A stretch of DNA of 6,808 nucleotides from Methanoregula sp. (GCA_028711405.1 JAQTSH010000055.1:1-6808); one strand, 5' to 3'. Counted from the stretch's first letter, positions 1 to 5,480 are shown. Notes: generated from the letters alone by a model not told the origin. Program-made: numbers and translations.

Positions 1-293
1 ACCCCCCACCTTTTCCGGGCGGGGGTGGGTGTCGTTCCAATCTTTTTGGAGCCTGGGGTCCCCCTACCCCCACCACCCGACCCTGCCTGCCATACCCCCA
101 CCCAAGGTACCCTTGGTGGCACCCCCCTCCCATTTTCTGGCGCTGCTTCACGTCGGAGACAGTTTTTGTTCAGGTATTTTTTTGGGCGTATGAGGGGGGG
201 TCCACCCTTGGGGCTGATGGATTGTGCCTACCCCCCCACCCACTCTTAGGGGGAGGGGGGTGCACCTGAGGTGGGGGAAGGGGGGGTGGGGGG
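1..293. repeat. C/G-rich simple-sequence tract, no gene
   Basis: The tract is built of runs of C broken by single A or T (CCCCCACC-like units at 2-10, 65-78, 94-103, 120-131 and 231-243), with G-rich counterparts at 20-30, 194-200 and 249-293. CCAAGG at 102-107 and CCTTGG at 111-116 form a perfect stem around a 3-nt loop. CCCCCCACCC at 232-241 is the exact complement of 284-293, so a long hairpin is possible. GGTGCACC at 259-266 is a perfect palindrome. A 74-codon open frame crosses the tract, but it is proline/glycine-rich low complexity with a GTG start and no ribosome site, so I do not call it a gene. The role of the tract is unknown. Confidence 0.6.
249..293 (+). other. G-quadruplex candidate
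   Basis: Five G runs of five to seven bases (249-253, 255-260, 273-277, 280-286, 288-293) are separated by short loops, except for a 12-nt loop holding the palindrome GGTGCACC. This exceeds the usual four-runs-of-three rule for an intramolecular G-quadruplex. The same G runs can instead pair with the C run at 231-243, so the two folds would compete. No neighbouring gene lets me assign a role. Confidence 0.5.
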
Positions 294-608
294 ATCACGT
301 TCGTCCGCCACTACCATCCCATCGGTTCATTGTCACATTGCCAGGAACCGGCAGCGGTACATCCATGTCTCCAGAGGATGCACGTTTTAGACTTAACGAA
401 TAGGAACGTCTCTTATGCTGCCGTATCAGTATGAACCCCAACAGATTCCCCGCACTAATTCCCGATGCAAACATAAGGATCGTGGTTGCGCGAGTAAAGG
501 AAGGGTTAAGAAGTGAATCATCGGGATTCGTATTATTTTTTGGGATTACCTCATGCAATTAGATCATCAAATGTTAATCTGACAAGTACCATTTGCATAA
601 CACCGTGC
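294..608. other. Stretch without a supported gene
   Basis: Base composition falls from moderately G/C-rich to strongly A/T-rich at about 520-530. The minus strand has an 87-codon open frame (558 down to 295) whose translation includes one hydrophobic segment followed by a KRR cluster. It has only a TTG start, no ribosome site, and a stop codon immediately upstream, so I do not call it a gene. A plus-strand extension of the cyclase-like frame back to GTG at 513 also exists, but its translation looks unlike the rest of the protein. The copy of CGTATTATTTTTT plus GGGATTACCT at 529-551 recurs, altered, at 1620-1650. Confidence 0.4.
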
Positions 609-622
609 AAAATTATATTATG
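609..622 (+). promoter_or_regulatory. TATA-like box before the cyclase-fold gene
   Basis: AAAATTATATTATG is the best archaeal TATA-like element here. Its centre lies about 27 nt before the ATG at 642, which would put the transcript start at or next to that codon, i.e. a leaderless message. This agrees with the lack of a Shine-Dalgarno sequence before 642 and is the reason for choosing that start. The surrounding DNA is A/T-rich, so chance matches are easy. Confidence 0.35.
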
Positions 623-641
623 TCTAAATTTAACTTTACTT

Positions 642-1574
642 ATGCAGCAGGATAATTTAAGTTTTATTGCTAAAACACCAGAACCCCCATCAACAATATC
701 GAGGGAAAAAATTTCAGGCTTTTTTGCCCTTTTTGATATACTTGGGTTTAAGGAAATACTCAAAAATAACGATTTGGAGTATCTTGAGAACATTATTGCG
801 AATTTACTTGATACTCTGGATTCTGAAGCGGTCACGATTGGTGGATTAGATCCCGATCAAGTGCTCTCAATGGGAAAAACCAAATCAATTGTTTTTTCAG
901 ATACGATTATTCTCTATGAAGATGCGAGACAAATGAACGATGGAACAATACCCTGTATTGGACCGTCAATCATTCCAAAATCTTCAATCTTGTTAAGACT
1001 CGCATTTGAAGCGGGAATACCCCTTCGTGGAGCAATCAGTTATGGGGATTATTTGATTTCCGAAAAATATTTTTTAGGTCAGCCAATAGTAGAAGCGTAT
1101 TCGGCTGAACGAAATTGTAATTAATCTGGTGCAATCTTATGCGAATCTGCTGTGGAAGTAATGAAAAAACAGGATTTCCAACCTTGTTTTTTTTACGGCA
1201 TAAAAATTCCCCCTCCAAATCCTTTTGACGAAAATCTGATTATTAAGTTCCCTGCCAATTCAACATCATTTACAAAACCAGCCTCTTTGTTTAAGGAAAA
1301 CAATTCCGATCAATCAAAAGTTCATTTTGCTCTTCGTTGGGATGATTTAATCAAAGAAGTATATCTGCTGAAGGATAAACCCGATTTAACATTAGACCGC
1401 CGAGATATGATTGAAAAACGAATCCAAGAACAATTTTATTGCCATAATAAAGAGCCAAAAGGAGAAAAAGAGATTGAAAAAGTTGAAACAAAAATTCGAA
1501 ATACCGTTGATTTTACATTTGGCTGTAGGGATATTCCAATCGATTTGGGATGGCAATTTGTCCCGGATGAATAA
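642..1574 (+). pseudogene. Class III nucleotidyl-cyclase-fold protein, interrupted by one in-frame stop
   Basis: The frame runs from ATG 642 to the TAA at 1572 and is broken once, by TAA at 1122-1124 (codon 161 of about 310). The half after the stop continues in the same frame (SGAILCESAVEVM...), so this is one gene and no indel is needed. The first half has the order expected of a cyclase homology domain: FDILGF at about residues 31-36, whose Asp matches the first metal-binding Asp; FSDTIILY at 85-92, with the second Asp; then GIPLRGAISYGD at 125-136 and FLGQPIVEA at 144-152, matching the region before the dimer helix. No transmembrane or receptor domain is seen. Stand-alone cyclases of this fold make cyclic nucleotide signals, some in phage defence (Pycsar), but no effector gene is visible, so activity is inference. 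Composition is much richer in A/T than the genes to the right, suggesting transfer. The alternatives are readthrough or a sequencing error. The extended start GTG 513 is less likely. Confidence 0.6.
1122..1124 (+). other. In-frame TAA splitting the cyclase-fold gene
   Basis: The codons before (AERNCN) and after (SGAILC) read as one continuous protein segment in one frame, with TAA between them. Methanogens that recode a stop as pyrrolysine use TAG, not TAA, so recoding is not a ready explanation. One base change from a sense codon would be enough. A downstream GTG at 1152 could restart translation, but no ribosome site precedes it. Confidence 0.7.
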
Positions 1575-1624
1575 ATATTGCTGTTAAAAATTCGTTGCAC
1601 TGATAGGAAAACAGTACGGCGTAT

Positions 1625-1634
1625 TCTTTTTTTA
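1625..1634 (+). terminator. T-tract, possible terminator of the cyclase-fold gene
   Basis: A run of seven T (1627-1633) lies about 50 nt past the stop at 1574, inside TTCTTTTTTTAT. Archaeal RNA polymerase typically stops at T-rich tracts without needing a hairpin. It also marks where composition returns to the more balanced bases of the next gene. Confidence 0.35.
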
Positions 1635-1721
1635 TCAACCGGGATTACCTGAATTTCATTCTCCCGCAAACTCCTTTCCACAACCCTTAACCTTCACAAA
1701 CCCCCATATCCAGATATCAGA

Positions 1722-1726
1722 GAGGG
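1722..1726 (+). promoter_or_regulatory. Ribosome binding site of the methyltransferase remnant
   Basis: GAGGG ends 7 nt before the ATG at 1734. This is the clearest plus-strand Shine-Dalgarno match in the left half and fixes the start of the remnant. Translation of the truncated protein may therefore still begin here. Confidence 0.5.
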
Positions 1727-1733
1727 AACGCAC

Positions 1734-2386
1734 ATGCCGAGGGGACGAAAACCAAAAGCCGCAGCACAACCGGAAGAGCCAAAACCTATAACCGCAGACA
1801 CCCGCCCCCCGACCGTCACCAAACCCCCGGTACAAAAATCCACGCCAGTTAAAACCGAAGAGAAGAAGCAGATCGAGCAGTACGAGCACAAGGACAAGAC
1901 CCGGTGCAATAACCCTCCCGTCGGACTTGTCCGCCCCGAGACCGATCCTGAGGGTGAGAAGAAGACCTATAAGTACGATCCTCATCTTGACCCGCAACTC
2001 CAATGGGCAGGCAAGGCAGAGCACACATCATTCGTTATCCCCACCGTTTCCCTCCACGTCCACGAACGCATTGATCCGCGTACCATCATCAGCGCCGTGA
2101 AGAAGCGAAACGGGGGCGAACGGCAGATCTCCCGCTTTGAATTTTCCAGCGAGAACCCACCCATACGCGAAGCCATCGAGTTCTACAAGCACAAACACGG
2201 TTGGTCAAACCGGCTCATCTCGGGTGACTCGCTCCTTGTGATGAACTCCCTGGTCGCGAAAGCGTCCGGGAGACCGGTCTGTTTACCGTAGAAGTCGTCC
2301 CCTCACCCACCGTTAAACCACTCACGGAAATCGAAGCAGAGATCCCCGCAGATGAATCCATTACCCGGAGTGGGGAGACCCTGCGA
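1734..2386 (+). pseudogene. Site-specific DNA methyltransferase (type III-like Mod), core deleted and frameshifted
   Basis: The open frame 1734-2291 encodes 185 residues. After a Lys/Pro-rich start it carries the N-terminal block of a large adenine methyltransferase family: NNPPVGLVRPETDP at about 59-72, YDPHLDPQLQWAGKAEHTSF near 80-100, VSLHVHERIDPRTI near 104-117, and REAIEFYKHKHGWSNRLISGDSLLVMNSL near 145-172. Intact relatives, recalled from the family, continue to the DPPY catalytic motif some 20 residues later and run to roughly 900 residues. Here homology breaks at about 2262. It resumes in another frame (codons at position 2 of the frame set) with VRETGLFTVEVVPSPTVKPL and ADESITRSGETLR, about 2264-2386, which I read as the C-terminal part of the same protein. 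The DPPY motif, target-recognition region and AdoMet-binding region are all gone, so it cannot methylate. It is followed directly by the tail of its usual nuclease partner. Confidence 0.75.
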
Positions 2387-2759
2387 GTACACGAAAAAAT
2401 CCCACATAAACTGCTGTGTCTATGACAGCCGGTGGGAAGCCAGCGAAGCAGGGGAACTCGAACGTAACGATAACGTTGCAGCGTGGGTAAAAAACGATCA
2501 TCTCGGCTTCGAGATCCATTACACGTTCCAGGGGATTTTCCACAAATATCTCCCTGACTTCCTGATCACACTCAGGAACGGGACTCATCTGGTCCTTGAA
2601 ATCTAAGGTCAGGACACACAAAAAGACAAAACCAAACGCGAATTTTTGGATGAATGGATCAAAGCAGTGAATTCACACGGGGGATTTGGTACATGGTAAT
2701 GGGCGGTATCAAAAAATACCGCAGATGTTGCGGGGATCATCGACAGTGCAATGTCCTGA
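2385..2759 (+). pseudogene. C-terminal tail of a type III-like restriction helicase-nuclease (BPTD_3080-like), two in-frame stops
   Basis: From about EYTKKSHINCCVYDS the translation matches, from memory, the C-terminus of large DEAD/DEAH helicase-nucleases that partner the methyltransferase upstream. It has SRWEASEAGELERN, VAAWVKNDHLGFEIHY, then HKYLPDFLI and HLVLEI. The last two are the PD and E-x-K halves of a PD-(D/E)xK nuclease site. The codon where the family has the lysine (ETKGQ) is TAA at 2604-2606. The frame continues with GQDTQKDKTKREFLDEWIKAVNSHGGFGTW, a second TAA at 2697-2699, then WAVSKNTADVAGIIDSAMS and a TGA at 2757 that looks like the natural end. The helicase domains and all earlier parts are missing. 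The gene is dead by both deletion and point mutation. Its start joins the methyltransferase fragment within a few bases. Confidence 0.75.
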
Positions 2760-2790
2760 AATGGCTGCACTGTGGTTTAAAAAAGTAAAA
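2743..2790 (-). terminator. T-rich tract and inverted repeat, possible end of the toxin-antitoxin transcript
   Basis: Read on the minus strand, TTTTACTTTTTT (2790 down to 2779) lies about 95 nt beyond the toxin stop. It is followed by a perfect 8-bp inverted repeat, ACAGTGCA at 2743-2750 and TGCACTGT at 2766-2773. A T-rich tract is the usual archaeal termination signal; the hairpin comes after it and may be incidental. Confidence 0.3.
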
Positions 2791-2883
2791 TCCGAAAGGA
2801 TCAGATCCCCGTCCCATATCCGTGAATAATGAAAGATTGGCAATATCCTGGAAGCAACCGGATATGAGATCGCTACAAAAGGA
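2746..2883 (+). pseudogene. Possible further eroded coding remnant
   Basis: One frame, overlapping the end of the nuclease remnant, reads CPEMAALWFKKVKSERIRSP then SHIRE, two adjacent stops (TAA TGA at 2827-2832), then KIGNILEATGYEIATKGSN in the same frame. The two halves look protein-like, with regular hydrophobic spacing and a good helix after the stops, but I do not recognise a family. It could be a third small gene of the restriction locus or simply intergenic DNA. Confidence is low. Confidence 0.25.
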
Positions 2884-3141
2884 TCAAATCCGCCCGTACC
2901 ACTTGTGAGCCTGTTCGATCGTCATGATTTGCAGTACCGTGGTATCCTGACCATTATGCTCAATAAACAAAGTATACTTACGAGAAACATGCAAGCGATA
3001 GCGGCAATCATATAATTTTTCAAGATCGCCGGCTGGAGGCCAACCACTCTCAAGACGAGAAATGTGTTCGCCAACAATCCGTCGGTCCTTCTCTATTAAT
3101 TGCTCAATAAACTTTTCAGCATTCGGCTTTATGTACAGCAT
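2884..3141 (-). CDS. RelE/ParE-family toxin of a type II toxin-antitoxin pair
   Basis: This 85-residue protein has the size and pattern of RelE-like ribosome-dependent mRNA interferases: an N-terminal strand (MLYIKPNAEKFIEQL), two helices to about residue 32, the loop GWPPAGDLEKLYDCRYRLHVSRKYTLFIEH, and a C-terminal strand ending TIEQAHKWYGRI. In the family, basic residues on the central strands hold the mRNA; here R47, R49, R54 and K55 are candidates, with Y82 near the end. Its ATG lies 2 nt after the antitoxin stop, so the pair is probably translated together, with the antitoxin made first. No stop or frameshift is seen, so the toxin looks functional, which fits an intact antitoxin beside it. 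The family assignment is firm; RelE rather than ParE activity is inferred from the sequence style. Confidence 0.85.
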   Translation of the reverse strand: MLYIKPNAEKFIEQLIEKDRRIVGEHISRLESGWPPAGDLEKLYDCRYRLHVSRKYTLFIEHNGQDTTVLQIMTIEQAHKWYGRI

Positions 3142-3143
3142 TC

Positions 3144-3386
3144 TTAAAGCCCGAGTTTTTTAGCTGACTCACTCCACGGTATTGAAGGTTCAGCAGCCGC
3201 TATATCAAGATCGTGCATAAGACGGTGTCTTTGCTCGGTTTCAATCAAAGAACCCACTAATTCGTCGAAGGTCTGACCGGGCTTCTTGAGATTCGATAAC
3301 GATTCCCATGTGCTCGGTTTGAGAGCCACTCTTTTAACAGCGATTTCTTCGTGATTCATATAGGCTTGTACACTTTTTGATTCCAT
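3144..3386 (-). CDS. Antitoxin partner of the RelE-like toxin (DUF7557-like)
   Basis: This 80-residue protein precedes the toxin in the same operon. Residues 15-50 (AVKRVALKPSTWESLSNLKK, then PGQTFDELVGSLIE) match the short archaeal antitoxins whose strand-helix-helix N-terminus resembles a ribbon-helix-helix DNA-binding fold. The C-terminus, IPWSESAKKLGL, resembles the tail that such antitoxins use to block their toxin. I chose ATG 3386 because GGGAG lies 8 nt before it on the minus strand and a TATA-like element lies about 35 nt upstream. The frame stays open to a TTG at 3470, but that extension has no family-like sequence. A shorter start at ATG 3359 would still include the core. Autoregulation by the complex is usual for such operons and is inferred here. 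Confidence 0.8.
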   Translation of the reverse strand: MESKSVQAYMNHEEIAVKRVALKPSTWESLSNLKKPGQTFDELVGSLIETEQRHRLMHDLDIAAAEPSIPWSESAKKLGL

Positions 3387-3390
3387 ATTC

Positions 3391-3428
3391 CACGCTCCCG
3401 ATGTGGCTGAAAACCGACTAATTATCCT
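3391..3428 (-). promoter_or_regulatory. Promoter and ribosome site of the toxin-antitoxin operon
   Basis: On the minus strand, GGATAATTAGT (about 3427 down to 3417) is a TATA-like element about 35 nt before ATG 3386. A start about 26 nt downstream would leave a short leader carrying GGGAG (about 3399 to 3395), correctly spaced from the ATG. The arrangement is consistent but rests on short matches. Confidence 0.35.
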
Positions 3429-3528
3429 AGGCTTTACAAGCACATCAATCTTGTCAAGCATGAACTCCAAACGTACCTACACAAACCGCCGGGTATCCTC
3501 ATGTGAGCACGTATGAATCAGTTTGCAG

Positions 3529-3610
3529 GATTATAACCCATCAAATATCCAACTTTTTGATAGATTACAACCCATCAAATACAAGGATTTATGTGGGGTT
3601 ACAATCCAAG
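3529..3610 (+). repeat. Three direct repeats with a 34-nt period at the ATPase promoter
   Basis: GATTATAACCCATCAAATA (3529-3547) and GATTACAACCCATCAAATA (3563-3581) differ at one base. A weaker third copy starts at 3597 (GGTTACAATCCAAG), so all three lie exactly 34 nt apart. Because 34 is not a multiple of three, the copies are read in different frames (RIITHQIS, IDYNPSN), which argues that this is not coding sequence and that the gene starts later. Copy one ends in ATCAAA (3540-3545), which pairs with TTTGAT at 3556-3561. The repeats flank the likely TATA box and the GTG start, as operator sites would. Confidence 0.55.
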
Positions 3611-4936
3611 TACGATGTGTCATCAGTACTCGAAACCATCACGAGCCTGAATCCCTGGTGGCGGGGTACCATTCCGGATGCAGGAATTCCCCGTGAGAAA
3701 TATCTCCCACGCTTGATGAAATACCTGGACACCGGGGAGATCGTTGTCCTCTCCGGGGTACGGAGATCCGGGAAGACCACCCTGCTCCACCAGACAATAC
3801 GAGAACTCCTCCTCACCCACAAGATCGCCCCGCAGAAGATCCTGTTTGTCAACGGCGACGACCCTGCCATCGGGAAACTCACCGACCCGGTCGAAACGAT
3901 CCTGGATACGTACCGTAAGGACGTATCGAATGACGAAGGTGCATATCTCTTCTTCGATGAGATCCAGGCACTCGACGGCTGGGAACAGCAGATCCGGTCA
4001 CTCCACGATAACAAAGCGCATCACATCATCATCACCGGATCCTCATCGGTGCTCCTCGAAAGCCAGTTGTCGGTGAAATTGAGCGGACGGTACCTGCCTA
4101 TCCCGGTCTTCCCCCTCGACTTCCCCGAATACCTCACCTTCCGGAACGTCCCGTTACCGCAGGACACACTCCACCTCATCAGCCAGAAGTACCAGATAAT
4201 AACAATGCTCCGCGATTACTTCAGGGAAGGTGGGTTTCCCCGTGTCGTTCTCGAACAGGACAAATCCGTGAAGACCGAGATGCTTGCATCGTATTATGAC
4301 AGCATCGTGTACCGGGATATCGTCATATCGAACACGGTTCGAAATGTAAAAGCCCTCCGCGATCTCCTGGTCTACCTCTTCTCGAACATCTCGTGTGAAT
4401 ACTCGTACCGGAGCCTGTCTGATATCGTGCAGATCGATCTTGCCACGACCAGGGAATACCTCCACTACGCCGGGCAGGCTCATGTGCTGTACGAGGTTCC
4501 GTTCTTCAGTTACTCGGTAAAGATGCAGAACCGGAACAACCGGAAATGCTACTGCATCGATGGCGGGCTCAGAAATGCAATCTCCTTCCGGTTCTCGGAG
4601 GACACCGGGAGACTCGCCGAGAACCTCGTCTTTGTCACCCTGCTCTCCCGGGGGTTCGAACCGTACTACTGGAAAGGAGAAGGGGAGGTGGACTTCGTGT
4701 GCCGGAACCGGGACACCACACTCACCGCCATCAACGTTTCGTACACCGATGACCCCGCCGGACGGGAGACACGGGCGCTCATTTTGTTCCGGGAAACCTT
4801 CGGGGACGCGGTGGATAAAACCCTCATCCTCACAAAAGATCTCGAGAAGACCGAGGGGGATATCGTCTTTCTCCCCTTGTGGAAGTGGCTGTTGCAGGAC
4901 GCAGTTTCGACGCGAGCGAACGGGGATCTCACCTAA
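3593..4936 (+). CDS. AAA-family ATPase with DUF4143 C-terminal domain
   Basis: This 447-residue protein belongs to the AAA_14 plus DUF4143 group, common in archaea and of unsettled biological role. After NPWWRG (about 20-25) and IPREKYLPRLMKYLD come Walker A GVRRSGKTT (about 55-63), Walker B YLFFDEIQ (about 118-125), the sensor strand IIITGSSS (about 145-152), and the typical LSGRYLPIPVFPLDFPEYL (about 163-181). A winged-helix-like middle follows, with YYDSIVYRDI near 234-243. The C-terminal domain has WKGEGEVDFV (about 360-369) and then INVSY, a nuclease-like E-V-D pattern. Length and motifs are complete. I prefer GTG 3593: AAGG stands 6 nt before it, family members begin about here, and the longer form from GTG 3503 would translate the non-triplet repeats. 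GTG 3617 is another option. It reads divergently from the toxin-antitoxin operon. Its substrate is unknown. Confidence 0.85.
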   Translation: MGLQSKYDVSSVLETITSLNPWWRGTIPDAGIPREKYLPRLMKYLDTGEIVVLSGVRRSGKTTLLHQTIRELLLTHKIAPQKILFVNGDDPAIGKLTDPVETILDTYRKDVSNDEGAYLFFDEIQALDGWEQQIRSLHDNKAHHIIITGSSSVLLESQLSVKLSGRYLPIPVFPLDFPEYLTFRNVPLPQDTLHLISQKYQIITMLRDYFREGGFPRVVLEQDKSVKTEMLASYYDSIVYRDIVISNTVRNVKALRDLLVYLFSNISCEYSYRSLSDIVQIDLATTREYLHYAGQAHVLYEVPFFSYSVKMQNRNNRKCYCIDGGLRNAISFRFSEDTGRLAENLVFVTLLSRGFEPYYWKGEGEVDFVCRNRDTTLTAINVSYTDDPAGRETRALILFRETFGDAVDKTLILTKDLEKTEGDIVFLPLWKWLLQDAVSTRANGDLT

Positions 4937-5104
4937 ACGTGCAGACGTGTGGATTTTTCAGGGCATGCACCCGGATCCCCCTCACGGAAAATCAAACCCC
5001 GCACGTTCATCCTCTCTCTATCCGGACCGGCACCGGGTGATCGTGGAACTCTCCCCCAGAAAATTATTTAAGTCCACCCTCTACATCATCACACAGGGGT
5101 ATCT
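4937..5104 (+). promoter_or_regulatory. Intergenic region with a good archaeal promoter
   Basis: AAATTATTTAAG at 5061-5072 is a strong TATA-like box in otherwise G/C-rich DNA, about 39 nt before the ATG at 5105. Transcription starting about 26 nt beyond it would leave a leader of about a dozen bases carrying AGGGGT (5095-5100), a fair ribosome site. The gene at 5105 therefore seems to have its own promoter rather than being read from the ATPase gene. Confidence 0.5.
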
Positions 5105-5434
5105 ATGCCGGATGTGACAAGCGACGAGAGAGGGAGACGCATCTTCCAGATCCACAAGGAGAAAGCAGTCGAGACAGCGGTCGAGAAGATCCGCCAGAAC
5201 CTCGGACCGGACTGGGCGATCTTCTCCCGCGAGGAGACCACGACCCTCGCGTGGATCCTTGGAGAAGCGTGGGTCTCCGTGGAACGGAGCGTATGGGAAC
5301 AGAGCTCCTTCGCCCGGCTCACACGCGGGGATGTGGAAGAGATCATCCGGATCGGGAACGCGGTAAAAGAGAAGACGATCCGGGAAGAGCCGGGTATTGC
5401 GTCAATCACCACGATCCTGAAGAGATCATACTGA
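5105..5434 (+). CDS. Hypothetical protein, 109 residues
   Basis: I do not recognise this family. The protein is charged and looks soluble and mostly helical, with no signal peptide or membrane segment. RRIFQIHKEKAVETAVEKIRQNL (about 11-33) looks amphipathic. The middle holds four tryptophans (about 37, 50, 56 and 64) within WAIFSREE, TTLAWILGEAWVSVERSVW. A second helical part, GDVEEIIRIGNAVKEKTIRE, lies near 75-94. The support that it is real is the strong TATA box, the ribosome-site match before ATG 5105, G/C-rich codon use like its neighbours, and a clean stop before a convergent gene. The four tryptophans and the compact size could fit a small binding or regulatory protein, but nothing shows its function. 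It separates the accessory region on the left from the ATP synthase operon. Confidence 0.65.
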   Translation: MPDVTSDERGRRIFQIHKEKAVETAVEKIRQNLGPDWAIFSREETTTLAWILGEAWVSVERSVWEQSSFARLTRGDVEEIIRIGNAVKEKTIREEPGIASITTILKRSY

Positions 5435-5453
5435 CCCGGACTGACCAGGACGC

Positions 5454-5471
5454 GCCGGGCGGTGCCCCGGC
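5454..5471. terminator. Hairpin between convergent genes
   Basis: GCCGGG (5454-5459) and CCCGGC (5466-5471) form a perfect 6-bp G/C stem with a 6-nt loop in the 46-nt gap between the small gene and atpD, which converge here. A second stem, CAGGCAG (5482-5488) and CTGCCTG (5495-5501), overlaps the last codons of atpD. Neither is followed by a T run, so a role in termination is only suggested by position. Confidence 0.3.
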
Positions 5472-5480
5472 ACCCCGGTC

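Noticed and set aside
25..249. 74-codon plus-strand open frame in the C/G tract
   Set aside because: Proline/glycine-rich low complexity produced by the C runs, GTG start without a ribosome site, no family pattern.
295..558. 87-codon minus-strand frame with a membrane-like segment as a stand-alone gene
   Set aside because: TTG start only, stop directly upstream, no ribosome site, tail of low information. Kept only as a lead in the findings.
551..835. 94-codon minus-strand frame
   Set aside because: Antisense shadow of the cyclase-fold gene, which has recognisable motifs on the plus strand.
1122..1124. Recoded amino acid (pyrrolysine) at the internal stop
   Set aside because: Pyrrolysine is inserted at TAG; this codon is TAA, and no recoding element is visible.
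1656..2024. 122-codon minus-strand hydrophobic frame
   Set aside because: Antisense to the methyltransferase N-terminus. The apparent hydrophobicity comes from complementing Lys/Glu/Pro codons.
3529..3581. CRISPR array
   Set aside because: Only two good copies and a weak third, 19-bp units with 15-nt gaps, no cas genes. Spacing is too short for spacers.
4560..5117. 185-codon plus-strand frame
   Set aside because: Overlaps the ATPase gene in another frame and is rich in Ser/Arg/Pro, typical of a shadow in G/C-rich coding DNA.
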